Shown here piece by piece: positions 1-7,867 of a stretch of 64,000 nt of DNA (its first letter is position 1; each line of letters opens with the position of its first letter). The translations under genes and the position numbers were made by a program. The stretch lies in contig NZ_CP116942.1 of NCBI RefSeq assembly GCF_028532485.1, positions 3,224,001-3,288,000 on the forward strand. Direction: 5' to 3'. The notes under the pieces were generated by a model. That model had not been told where the DNA came from. It did not search any database and was given only the letters and a program-made list of their open reading frames with translations. The stretch comes from Iamia majanohamensis (lineage in GTDB: Bacteria > Actinomycetota > Acidimicrobiia > Acidimicrobiales > Iamiaceae).

Positions 1-685
1 CGAACATGGCCAGCTCGTTGACCAGGGCGATGTTCACGTGCCGGAAGGTGTTCTCGAGCAGCTTGCACATCTCCGCCTCCTTGGGTCCGGAGACGGCGAC
101 GGTGCGCTCGACGAGGCGCCCGTAGAGGTCCTCCACCGCCGCCAGCGACCGGGCGTCGACCCCCGAGACGACCTTGGGCGTGCGCTCGAAGGTCCAGGTC
201 GGGTTGCCCGGGTCGATGCGCTCCGGGCTGTAGCCGAGGTGGAAGTCGGCCCCGGGGCGGAGCCCGGAGCGCTCCTGGATGCGGGACCCGACGACCTCCT
301 CGGTCGTGCCCGGGTAGGTGGTGGACTCGAGCACGACGGTGCACCCCGGGCGGGCGGCCCGTCCCAGCTCGTCGGCCGCGGCCTCGACGAAGCTGAGGTC
401 GGGCAGGCGCTCGCGCAGCGGCGTGGGCACGGTGATCACGGCCACGTCGAAGTCCGCGAGGCGGGCGGCGTCGCCCGTCGGGTGGTAGCGGCCCGAGCCC
501 AGCGCCGCCTGCAGGCGGTCGTCCCCGACGTCCTCGACGTAGGAGGCGCCCCGGGCCAGCTCCTGCACGCGTCGGGGGTCGACCTCGAAGCCGACCACGT
601 CGTAGCCCACCTCGACGGCGCGCAGGGCGAGGGGCAGACCCACGTAGCCCTGCCCCATCACGACCAGCTTGCCGGGTGTCGCCAT
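1..685 (-). CDS. UDP-sugar 6-dehydrogenase (nucleotide sugar dehydrogenase), C-terminus outside window
   Basis: Oxidises a UDP-hexose or UDP-N-acetylhexosamine at C6 with NAD to give an acidic sugar nucleotide for surface glycan assembly. The first 228 residues are present. They contain a Rossmann motif GQGYVGLP (11-18), a VITVPTP strand, an SPERIDPGN substrate-binding motif, and near the window edge a KLLENTFRHVNIALVNE stretch typical of the WbpA/WecC branch. This favours an N-acetylhexosamine substrate over UDP-glucose. The catalytic Cys region lies beyond position 1. The ATG at 685 has a GAGG element just upstream. The gene is divergent from the acyl-CoA ligase at 824. The family call is firm; the exact substrate is inference. 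Confidence 0.9.
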   Translation of the reverse strand, partial: MATPGKLVVMGQGYVGLPLALRAVEVGYDVVGFEVDPRRVQELARGASYVEDVGDDRLQAALGSGRYHPTGDAARLADFDVAVITVPTPLRERLPDLSFVEAAADELGRAARPGCTVVLESTTYPGTTEEVVGSRIQERSGLRPGADFHLGYSPERIDPGNPTWTFERTPKVVSGVDARSLAAVEDLYGRLVERTVAVSGPKEAEMCKLLENTFRHVNIALVNELAMF

Positions 686-729
686 CGTCCTCGTGCCCCC
701 TCGGGCCGACGGCGCCGGCCCGGCGGTCG

Positions 730-735
730 AGGGTA
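730..735 (-). promoter_or_regulatory. Putative -10 box for the nucleotide-sugar dehydrogenase
   Basis: Read on the minus strand this is TACCCT, matching the TAnnnT actinobacterial -10. It lies 44 bases before the ATG at 685, leaving a leader long enough for the GAGG ribosome site. No -35 is recognisable. Confidence 0.4.
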
Positions 736-780
736 GTGGCCGCCGCGAGGGCGCCCGGCGGCCCGGGGTCGGGCTCGCCC

Positions 781-786
781 TACACT
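781..786 (+). promoter_or_regulatory. Putative -10 box for the acyl-CoA ligase
   Basis: TACACT lies 37 bases before the ATG at 824. A GAGAGG ribosome site follows at 811-816, seven bases from the start. It is back to back with the minus-strand box at 730-735. No clear -35 is seen. Confidence 0.45.
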
Positions 787-823
787 CCCTCACCGCCCCA
801 CCGCGACCCCGAGAGGCCCGCAC

Positions 824-2446
824 ATGCCGACCGCAGGATGGAACTTCGCCGAGGTCTGGGAGGCCATCGCGGACCAGATCCCCGATGCCCCGGCGCAGGT
901 CCAGGGTGATCGGCGCTTCACCTGGGCGGAGATGGACCGACGGGCCGACGGCATCGCCCGGGCCCTGCTCGACGGCGGAGCCGGGGAGCAGGACAAGGTC
1001 GCCCAGTACCTCTACAACGGACCCGAGTACCTCGAGTCGATGTTCGGCATCTGGAAGGCGGGGCTCGCGCCGGTCAACACGAACTACCGCTACGCCGACG
1101 ACGAGCTCGTCTACCTCTGGGACAACGCCGACGCCGTCGCCGTGGTGTTCCACGGGACCTTCGAGGAGACCATCGAGCGGATCCGCGACCGGGTGCCCCG
1201 CATCCGCACCTGGCTCTGGGTCGACGACGGGTCCGGTCCGTGCCCGACCTGGGCGCAGCCCTACGAGGAGGCGGCGGCGCAGGGCGGGGGCCGGGTCGTC
1301 GCGCCCTGGGGACGCAGCGGCGACCACCTGTACATGCTCTACACCGGCGGCACGACCGGGATGCCGAAGGGCGTCATGTGGCGCCAGGACGACCTGTTCC
1401 GCAACCTCGTGGGGTCGGCCGTCGATCGGACGGTGCGCGAGGGCCCGGCCGACCTCGCCTCGGTGCGGGAGCGGGTGACGGGTCCGGGCATGGTCGGGCT
1501 GCCGGCCTGCCCGCTCATGCACGGCACGGGGTGCATGACGCAGCTGATCATCCTCTCCGGGGGCGGGTGCGTGGTCACGCTCGAGTCGCGGCACCTCGAC
1601 GTGCCCGAGCTGCTGGACACCATCGACCGCGAGGCCGTCAACCTCATCGCCATCGTGGGCGACGCCTTCGCCAAGCCCATCAACCGCGCCCTCGAGGCCG
1701 AGCCGGGGCGCTGGGACCTCTCGTCGCTGCTGGCGGTGACGTCGTCGGGGGTGATGTTCTCCGAGCCGGTCAAGCAGACCCTCCTCGGCCACGCCGGCAG
1801 CGCCATGATCATCGACGCCTTCAGCTCCTCGGAGGCGGTCGGCATGGGCCAGTCGGTCTCCGCGGCCGGCGCCGAGGTCCAGACCGCCACCTTCACCGTG
1901 GGGGAGAACACCCGGGTCCTCGACGACGACGGACGCGACGTCGAGCCCGGCTCCGGCCAGGTCGGCCGGGTCGCCGTGGGGGGCTTCCAGCCCATCGGCT
2001 ACTACAAGGACGAGGCCAAGACGGAGGCCACCTTCCTGACGGTGGACGGCAAGCGGTACTCGGTCCCCGGTGACTTCGCCCAGGTGGAGGAGGACGGCAC
2101 CATCACCCTGCTGGGGCGGGGCTCGGTCTGCATCAACACCGGGGGCGAGAAGGTCTTCCCCGAGGAGGTGGAGGAGGTCCTGAAGCTGCACCCCGCCGTG
2201 GTGGATGCCGTCGCCGTCGGTGTGCCCGACGAGAAGTTCGGCGAGGCGATCACCGGCGTGGTCGAGCTGGCCGAGGCCGCCGACTTCGACGAGGCCGACG
2301 TGATCGCCCACGTGAAGGGACGGCTGGCCTCCTACAAGGCCCCGAAGCGGGTCCTCCCGATCGAGACGATCGGGAGGGCGCCCAACGGCAAGGTGGACTA
2401 CAAGCGGCTCCGGGCCTGGGCCACCGACGCCCCGCCCGGGGACTGA
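824..2446 (+). CDS. Acyl-CoA synthetase, FadD-like (AMP-forming)
   Basis: Activates a carboxylic (probably fatty) acid to its CoA thioester through an acyl-adenylate. The 540-residue length is normal for the family. The P-loop-like motif YTGGTTGMPKG is at 173-183, a GRGSVCINTGGEKVFPEE hinge comes later, and the catalytic C-terminal lysine is K523 in NGKVDY. The GGTTG variant with a following VMW is common among actinobacterial FadD paralogues. ATG 824 is preceded by GAGAGG at 811-816. The next gene starts nine bases after this stop, so the two are probably co-transcribed. Chain length and substrate cannot be read from the sequence. Confidence 0.92.
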   Translation: MPTAGWNFAEVWEAIADQIPDAPAQVQGDRRFTWAEMDRRADGIARALLDGGAGEQDKVAQYLYNGPEYLESMFGIWKAGLAPVNTNYRYADDELVYLWDNADAVAVVFHGTFEETIERIRDRVPRIRTWLWVDDGSGPCPTWAQPYEEAAAQGGGRVVAPWGRSGDHLYMLYTGGTTGMPKGVMWRQDDLFRNLVGSAVDRTVREGPADLASVRERVTGPGMVGLPACPLMHGTGCMTQLIILSGGGCVVTLESRHLDVPELLDTIDREAVNLIAIVGDAFAKPINRALEAEPGRWDLSSLLAVTSSGVMFSEPVKQTLLGHAGSAMIIDAFSSSEAVGMGQSVSAAGAEVQTATFTVGENTRVLDDDGRDVEPGSGQVGRVAVGGFQPIGYYKDEAKTEATFLTVDGKRYSVPGDFAQVEEDGTITLLGRGSVCINTGGEKVFPEEVEEVLKLHPAVVDAVAVGVPDEKFGEAITGVVELAEAADFDEADVIAHVKGRLASYKAPKRVLPIETIGRAPNGKVDYKRLRAWATDAPPGD

Positions 2447-2455
2447 GCCCCCGCC

Positions 2456-4024
2456 GTGCAGCTGGCGCGGACCGTCGACGGCGGTCTGCCCCCGCTCGCC
2501 TGGTGCGTCCGGGTCACCGCCGGGCGGGCCGACGCGGTGCACGGCCCCGCCGTGGTCTCCCGCCCGGACCTGCTCCACGACGGGGCCTGGGCCGGGCCGG
2601 TGGCCGAGGGCCGACCGGACCAGGTCCTCTCCTGCGGCAGCGGGGTGGTCCGGAGGGGCGACGTCCTCCGGGTGGTCACGCCGGAGGTCCCCTTCGACCG
2701 GGTCCACCTGGTCGAGGCGGACGGCGCGCTGCACCTGTCCAACTCCCTGCCCTTCCTGCTCGCGGCGACCGACGACGCCCTCGACCCCGAGCACCTCTGG
2801 TACCGCAGTCGCATGCGCGCCGTCGAGCACGGCACCCGGCTGGCGCCGACCCACATCCCCACGCGACGCGGCCGACGGGTGCGGGTCCTGCTCGGCGACC
2901 TGGCCGACATCACCGACGACGGCACGGTGCGGGTGCGGCACCGGCCCCTCGCCTCCCCGGTCCGGGACTTCGCCGACCTCCGGCAGCGGCTGTCCACCAC
3001 CGTGGCTGCCGTCGTGGCGAACGCCGGGGACGAGGACCGTCCCTCACCCCTCCGCCCGCTCGTCACGATGTCCTCGGGCTACGACGCCACCGCGGCGGCG
3101 GTCCTCGCGGCGGAGGCCGGCGTGTCGGAGGCGGTCACCATGCTGCGCCGGGACGAGGACGGGAGCCTGCTCGACCACCCTGCGACGGCCGCCCGGGTGC
3201 TGGGCCTCGACCTGGTGGAGGTGGAGCGCGACAGGTGGCGACACCGGACCGACCTCCCCGAGGCGGAGCTGGCGGCCACCGCGACGTCCCTCATGGACGT
3301 CACCACGCTCACCCTCGAGGACCACCTGCCCGGGCGTCTCCTGATCGTCGGGTACTGCGGGGACAACGTGTGGTCCACCACGAACCACCGCACGGCCCCG
3401 GACGTGGTCCAGGGGTACGGCGACCTCAGCGGCCGGGGACTGGCCGAGCACCGGCTCCGGGTCGGCTACGCCGTGCTGGCCCCGGCCGCGATCGACCACA
3501 CCGCCCACCCGTCGATGCTGCGCCTGGCCCGCTCGGCGGAGATGGCCCCCTGGCGGGTCGGTGGCCGCTACGACAGGCCGGTGCCGCGACGGATCGCCGA
3601 GGACGCCGGGGTGCCGCGGGGGGAGTTCGCCACCCGCAAGCTGGCCGGCAGCGGGCGCGTCGGCAGCTCTCGCCAGGCCTACCCCCGGGCCGACGTCGAC
3701 CGTGTCGGGCGCGACCTCGAGGAGGTGCTGACCCCCGCGGGGGTGGCGTCCTACACGGCCCACCTCCGCACCGTCGACGTCGGGTCCGCCCAGCGGGCCA
3801 TGCGGGTCGGCGGGGCCCTGTGGTGGGCGTACCACCGGCTCGACGCGGTGGACCACCGCGTCGGCGCCCGGCTGGAGCGCCTCGGCGTCCGGGGCCTGGT
3901 GCCGAGGAGGGCGAAGGCCCGGATGGCCCGGTGGGCGCACGTGCACCCCGACCTCACCGCCTGGTGGCCCCACTGGGGGGTCGAGGTCCTGCGGGGCCGC
4001 TACCGGGGTCGAGCGCCGGGGTGA
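2456..4024 (+). CDS. Asparagine-synthase-like ATP-pyrophosphatase without glutaminase Cys
   Basis: A 522-residue protein. It contains SSGYD (206-210), the position and form of the PP-loop of class B asparagine synthetases, followed by alternating helices and strands. It lacks the N-terminal Met-Cys of the Ntn glutaminase domain, so it cannot draw ammonia from glutamine as AsnB does. The first 170 residues resemble a degenerate N-terminal domain. Relatives occur in peptide and glycan clusters, where they form amide bonds from adenylated carboxylates. That role here is inference. The start is GTG 2456, and the stop overlaps the next gene by GTGA. A canonical asnB is at 7864-9828. Confidence 0.65.
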   Translation: MQLARTVDGGLPPLAWCVRVTAGRADAVHGPAVVSRPDLLHDGAWAGPVAEGRPDQVLSCGSGVVRRGDVLRVVTPEVPFDRVHLVEADGALHLSNSLPFLLAATDDALDPEHLWYRSRMRAVEHGTRLAPTHIPTRRGRRVRVLLGDLADITDDGTVRVRHRPLASPVRDFADLRQRLSTTVAAVVANAGDEDRPSPLRPLVTMSSGYDATAAAVLAAEAGVSEAVTMLRRDEDGSLLDHPATAARVLGLDLVEVERDRWRHRTDLPEAELAATATSLMDVTTLTLEDHLPGRLLIVGYCGDNVWSTTNHRTAPDVVQGYGDLSGRGLAEHRLRVGYAVLAPAAIDHTAHPSMLRLARSAEMAPWRVGGRYDRPVPRRIAEDAGVPRGEFATRKLAGSGRVGSSRQAYPRADVDRVGRDLEEVLTPAGVASYTAHLRTVDVGSAQRAMRVGGALWWAYHRLDAVDHRVGARLERLGVRGLVPRRAKARMARWAHVHPDLTAWWPHWGVEVLRGRYRGRAPG

Positions 4025-4884
4025 CCGCGCTCGTCGTGTCGGCCGACCACCTGGTGCTGGCCCTGGTCGCGGCGACGCTGTCGAGCGCCATCCTGCTGGT
4101 CGGACGGTGCGGGGGCCCGACCCTCGACGGCGCCGCGGTGGTCGCCGTCGCCGTGCTCGCGGTCCGGGGCCAGGCCCCTCCGGCGACGGTCGTGGCGGTC
4201 GTCGCCCTGGCGACCGCCGGCCACGTGCACGGGCGCCTGCGCCTCCTCGCCCGCCTCGCCGCCCTCGGCGCCCTGGCGGCGGCTGCGACGTCCCTGCCCG
4301 TCGGCCCGGCGCTGGTCCTGGTGGCCCTGGGCGCCCTCACCGCGGCCACGCCCCGCGCCCTCGCCGAGGTCGGGACACCGGCCACCGCAGCGGGCCTCCT
4401 CGCGGTGGCCTGCGCGGGGCTCTGGGCGGCGGCCCCGGACACCGAGGGCGCGATCGCCCTGGGCGCGGCCCTGGCCCCCGTGGCCGTGGCCACCCTCACC
4501 TCCCGCCGCCCGTCCCCCGCCTCGTGGGCCCCGGCCGTCCTGGCGCTCTGGTGGGCCGCGGCCTGGGGCTTCCGAGGGCGACCCGGCGGGCTGCCCCTGG
4601 TCCTGCTCCTCGCCGCGGTCCTGGTCGTGGGTCCGCTGGTGGCGCTGAGGTGCGCCCGCGCCGCGCCGCCCGTGCTGAGGGGGCCGCCGGCACTGGTCGC
4701 GGTGGCCGCCGCCGCCGTGGTGGTCGCGGTGTCCGCCCGGACCTACGGCCTCGGCGGATCCGCCCTCGGGGGTGCCCTCCCCGCCCTCGGGGGGTGCTCC
4801 CTCGTGGTGGCGGGGGCGGCCTTCGCCGGACGCCGGCACAGGACGCCACCCCCGGGCGACGGCCCGCACCCGGCCGACTTGTAG
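4021..4884 (+). CDS. Polytopic membrane protein, unknown function
   Basis: A 287-residue protein made almost wholly of Ala/Leu/Val-rich hydrophobic segments, probably eight or more membrane helices, with short Arg/Pro/Gly loops and a Pro-rich hydrophilic tail. No catalytic motif is recognised. It starts at GTG 4021, overlapping the previous stop by four bases, so it is translationally coupled to the asparagine-synthase-like gene. Its TAG stop (4882-4884) forms the first half of the -10 box of the sugar transferase gene that follows. It may help transport or assemble a glycan, but nothing in the sequence proves this. Confidence 0.7.
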   Translation: MTALVVSADHLVLALVAATLSSAILLVGRCGGPTLDGAAVVAVAVLAVRGQAPPATVVAVVALATAGHVHGRLRLLARLAALGALAAAATSLPVGPALVLVALGALTAATPRALAEVGTPATAAGLLAVACAGLWAAAPDTEGAIALGAALAPVAVATLTSRRPSPASWAPAVLALWWAAAWGFRGRPGGLPLVLLLAAVLVVGPLVALRCARAAPPVLRGPPALVAVAAAAVVVAVSARTYGLGGSALGGALPALGGCSLVVAGAAFAGRRHRTPPPGDGPHPADL

Positions 4885-4887
4885 GGT
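4882..4887 (+). promoter_or_regulatory. Putative -10 box overlapping a stop codon; leaderless start for the sugar transferase
   Basis: TAGGGT ends seven bases before the ATG at 4895, so transcription would begin at or next to the start codon. The TAG of this box is also the stop codon of the upstream membrane protein. Confidence 0.45.
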
Positions 4888-4894
4888 GCCGGCC

Positions 4895-5548
4895 ATGGGG
4901 GACCTCGGGGGTCGCGGCGCACGGCGGAGGCCCCCTCGCCACCTGTCGGACCTGGTCAAGCGGTCGGTCGACGTCGTGGGAGCCGCGCTCGGCCTGGCCT
5001 TGGCCGCCGTGCCGTTGGCCGTGGTGGCCGGGCTCGTGCGGCGGGACCTCGGTCGCCCCGTGCTCTTCCGCCAGCTGCGGCCAGGGCGCGACGGGGAGCT
5101 GTTCGAGCTGGTGAAGCTCCGGACCATGCGCGACGGACCGGGCGACGACGCCGAGCGGCTCACGCCCCTGGGCCTCGCCCTGCGCCGCACCAGCGTCGAC
5201 GAGCTGCCCGAGCTCTGGAACGTCCTCCGGGGGGACATGAGCCTGGTCGGGCCCCGACCCCTGCTCCCCGAGTACCTCGCGCTCTACTCCCCCCGCCAGG
5301 CCCGTCGCCACGAGGTGCGGCCCGGGCTCACCGGGCTGGCCCAGGTCTCGGGGCGCAACCTCGTCGGGTGGGACGAGCGCCTGGAGCTCGACGTGCAGTA
5401 CGTCGAGCGCCGCTCGCTGGGGCTCGACCTCGCGATCATCGCCCGCACCCTCGCCGCCGTGGTGCGGCGGTCCGGGGTGAGCGCCGACGACCACGCCACG
5501 ATGCGGCCCTTCACCGGGTCGGCGTCCGCCCACGAGGCGGCGGGGTGA
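4895..5548 (+). CDS. Initiating sugar-phosphate transferase (PglC/WcaJ-type)
   Basis: Transfers a sugar-1-phosphate from a UDP-sugar to undecaprenyl phosphate, the first membrane step of glycan assembly. The 217-residue length fits the minimal PglC-like form without the extra membrane domain of WcaJ. Features are an N-terminal KRSVDVVGA segment leading into one hydrophobic re-entrant helix (about 24-48), LVKLRTM (72-78), the catalytic Asp-Glu pair in VDELPELWNV (D102, E103), SLVGPRP (116-122) and RPGLTGLAQVSGRN (142-155). ATG 4895 is chosen because the family begins just before this helix. It overlaps the aminotransferase start by four bases, suggesting an amino-sugar-containing product. Confidence 0.93.
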   Translation: MGDLGGRGARRRPPRHLSDLVKRSVDVVGAALGLALAAVPLAVVAGLVRRDLGRPVLFRQLRPGRDGELFELVKLRTMRDGPGDDAERLTPLGLALRRTSVDELPELWNVLRGDMSLVGPRPLLPEYLALYSPRQARRHEVRPGLTGLAQVSGRNLVGWDERLELDVQYVERRSLGLDLAIIARTLAAVVRRSGVSADDHATMRPFTGSASAHEAAG

Positions 5549-6711
5549 CCGCCCCCGGGGGGTACGACCCGCTGGCCTCGGTCGGGCCCGGGGCGCCGGA
5601 CCCCTCTCGCGGTCCCCGGATCCGCCTGGCCCGACCGCAGGTCGGCGAGGCCGAGCTGGACGCGGTCCGCGACGTCCTGGAGTCGGGCTTCCTCACCAAC
5701 GGGCCGTGGACCCGTCGCTTCGAGGAGCGCTTCGCCGGCCGCCACGAGGTCGCCCACGCCGTCGCCTTCGCCAACGGGACGGTGGCCCTCGAGGCCCTGC
5801 TGCGAGCCCACGACGTGGGCCCCGGCGACGAGGTGGTCGTCCCCTCGTTCACCTTCATCTCGACCGCGACCTCGGTGCTCCACGTGGGCGCCACCCCGGT
5901 CTTCGCCGACATCGACCCCCACACCTTCGACCTCGACCCCGCGGCCGTGGCGCGGGTCCTCACGCCCCGCACGCGCGCCGTGGTGCCCGTCCACTACGGC
6001 GGGCAGCCGGCGGCCCTGGCCGAGCTGTGCGCGCTGGCCGAGGACGCCGGCATCGTCCTGCTCGAGGACGCGGCCGAGGCCCACGGGGCCCGGTGCGAGG
6101 GCCGGCCGGTGGGGTCGTGGGGGCACGCGGGCATGTTCAGCTTCACCCCGACCAAGAACATCACGACCGGCGAGGGAGGGATGGTCACGACCGACGACGG
6201 GGCCCTCGCCCAGCGGCTCCGCCTCCTGCGCAACCACGGGATGGACGCGCCGTACCACCACGCCTCGCTGGGCTGGAACTGGCGCCTGAGCGACATCCAC
6301 GCCGCCATCGGCTGCTGCCAGCTGGACCGGCTCGACGACATCCTGGCGACGAAGCGGGCCAACGCGGCGGTGATGGCGGAGCTGCTCGCCCCGCTGCCCG
6401 GGGTCGTCGCGCCCGTCGTGGCCCCCGGCCGCGACCACACCTTCATGCTCTACACGGTCCGGGTCCCCCCCAATCGCCGGGACGCCGCGCTCGCCGGCCT
6501 CGCGGCACGGGGCATCGAGGCCCGGGTCTACTTCCCCCCTGCTCACCGCCAACCGGTCTTCGCCCACCTGCCCGTCCCCGACCTGCCGACCACCGACGAG
6601 GTGGCGGCCTCGGTCCTCTCGCTGCCGTTCCACGCCGGGCTGGGACACGACGACCTGGCGGAGGTGGCGACGGCGCTCGAGGCCGCCCTGGCCGGCGGGG
6701 CCACGCGCTGA
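5545..6711 (+). CDS. DegT/DnrJ/EryC1/StrS-family sugar aminotransferase
   Basis: PLP-dependent transfer of an amino group to a keto-sugar nucleotide. The 388-residue length is normal. Features are LESGFLTNGPWTRRFE near the N-terminus, a PSFTFISTATSVLHVGATPVFADID core, EDAAEAHGA, and the PLP lysine K204 in FTPTKNITTGEGG. RLSDIHAAIG then lines the dimer active site. GTG 5545 overlaps the sugar transferase stop (GTGA), so the two enzymes are translationally coupled. Whether it makes a 3-, 4- or 5-amino sugar cannot be told from sequence alone. Confidence 0.93.
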   Translation: MTAPGGYDPLASVGPGAPDPSRGPRIRLARPQVGEAELDAVRDVLESGFLTNGPWTRRFEERFAGRHEVAHAVAFANGTVALEALLRAHDVGPGDEVVVPSFTFISTATSVLHVGATPVFADIDPHTFDLDPAAVARVLTPRTRAVVPVHYGGQPAALAELCALAEDAGIVLLEDAAEAHGARCEGRPVGSWGHAGMFSFTPTKNITTGEGGMVTTDDGALAQRLRLLRNHGMDAPYHHASLGWNWRLSDIHAAIGCCQLDRLDDILATKRANAAVMAELLAPLPGVVAPVVAPGRDHTFMLYTVRVPPNRRDAALAGLAARGIEARVYFPPAHRQPVFAHLPVPDLPTTDEVAASVLSLPFHAGLGHDDLAEVATALEAALAGGATR

Positions 6712-6718
6712 GCGACCC

Positions 6719-6732
6719 GAGGGCGGGCCCTC
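6719..6732. terminator. Weak hairpin between convergent genes
   Basis: GAGGG and CCCTC can pair around a CGGG loop between the stops of the aminotransferase (+) and the glycosyltransferase (-). There is no T-tract, so this is a modest candidate bidirectional terminator. Confidence 0.3.
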
Positions 6733-7867
6733 ACCCGCGGCCGGCCACCTCGCGGTAGGCCGCCTCGACCTCGGCCACGGCGCGGGCGGCGTCCACCTCC
6801 CCGGCGAGGGCGGCGGCGGCGTGCCCGGCGCGGGCCCGGTGGGCGGGATCGGTGGCCAGGGCCACGAGGGCCCCGGCCAGTCGCCCCGGGTCCCGGGGCG
6901 GGACCAGCAGGGCCGCCTCGCTCCTCCCGAGCAGCTCGGGGATGCCCCCGACGGCCGTGGCCACGACCGGGATGCCCAGCGCCAGGGCCTCCATGACCGC
7001 CACCGGCAGGCCCTCGTGCCGGGAGCCGAGGACGAGGAGGTCGGATGCCGCGAGGACGTCGAGGGCATCGGGCCGGAACCCGAGGAGGTGCAGCCGATCG
7101 GCGTGGGGCGACCGGCCGGCGGCGCCGACCACCCCGGGGTCGGTGTCGAGCCCGACCCCCACGGCCACCAGGTGCAGGGCGGGCACCCGGTCGGCGGCAC
7201 GGTCGAAGGCGGCGAGGAGCCCGGCGTGGTCCTTCTCCGGACGGAGGTTGGCGATGTTGGTCGCCACCACGGCATCGATGGGGAGCCCCAGCCTCCGACG
7301 GGCGTCGGCCCGCTGCTCCGCGTCCAGCCGGTGGGTGGCGACCCGACGGGTGTCGATGCCGTGGGTGAGGGTCTGCACCCGACGGCGCAGTGCCGCCGGG
7401 CGGACCGACCGTCGCGCGTCCTCCGACACCGCCCAGACCCGGGTGTCGACCGCCATGGTGGCCTGGTTCACCCGACGCGTCGGGGCCCGGTAGGCGTCCC
7501 ACCGGTTGTGCTCGGTGTAGACGTGGCGCGCGCCGCGCCCCGCGCACCCCAGGGCCACCAGGACGCGGGCCACGGCGGCCACGAGCGGCGAGTGCGAGTG
7601 CACCACGTCGGGCCGCACCTCCCGGAGCAGGGCGGCCAGGGCGCGGGGCCAGCCGCCCCGCGCCGCGGCCAGGTGGTGCACCGGCGCCCCGGCGGCACGC
7701 AGCTCGCCGACGAGGGCGTCCTTGTCGGGGCGGACGTAGGCCACCTCGTAGCGGACCGCCGCGGGGCCGCCCGCCCTCCCCGCGACCTGGGCGCACACCA
7801 GCCGCTCGGCCCCCCCGAGGCCGAGGCCCTTGCAGAGGAGGAGGACGCGGGGCCCGGGGGGGCTCAC
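6731..7867 (-). CDS. GT4 glycosyltransferase
   Basis: A 378-residue retaining glycosyltransferase of GT-B fold. The N-terminal LLLCKGLGLGGAERL loop is the usual acceptor-side glycine-rich motif. The donor domain carries GSRHEGLPVAVMEALALGIPVV, the E-x7-E motif that binds the nucleotide-sugar. GTG 7867 overlaps the asparagine synthetase stop by four bases, so the two form one minus-strand operon. Donor and acceptor sugars are unknown. The last codons lie beside a small hairpin at the convergent junction. Confidence 0.9.
   Translation of the reverse strand: MSPPGPRVLLLCKGLGLGGAERLVCAQVAGRAGGPAAVRYEVAYVRPDKDALVGELRAAGAPVHHLAAARGGWPRALAALLREVRPDVVHSHSPLVAAVARVLVALGCAGRGARHVYTEHNRWDAYRAPTRRVNQATMAVDTRVWAVSEDARRSVRPAALRRRVQTLTHGIDTRRVATHRLDAEQRADARRRLGLPIDAVVATNIANLRPEKDHAGLLAAFDRAADRVPALHLVAVGVGLDTDPGVVGAAGRSPHADRLHLLGFRPDALDVLAASDLLVLGSRHEGLPVAVMEALALGIPVVATAVGGIPELLGRSEAALLVPPRDPGRLAGALVALATDPAHRARAGHAAAALAGEVDAARAVAEVEAAYREVAGRG

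Noticed and set aside
2503-4884. A very long open frame (about 790 codons) crossing two genes
   Set aside because: Its first two thirds are a frame shadow of the asparagine-synthase-like gene with Arg/Gly/Pro repeats. Only the part from 4021 looks like a protein.
4107-5114. Plus-strand frames rich in RRPRG near the sugar transferase
   Set aside because: Shadow frames of the membrane protein gene with biased composition and no start context.
5284-7275. A long minus-strand open frame opposite the aminotransferase
   Set aside because: It is composed of low-complexity Arg/Pro/Gly residues, typical of the antisense of GC-rich genes, and covers a firmly assigned plus-strand gene.
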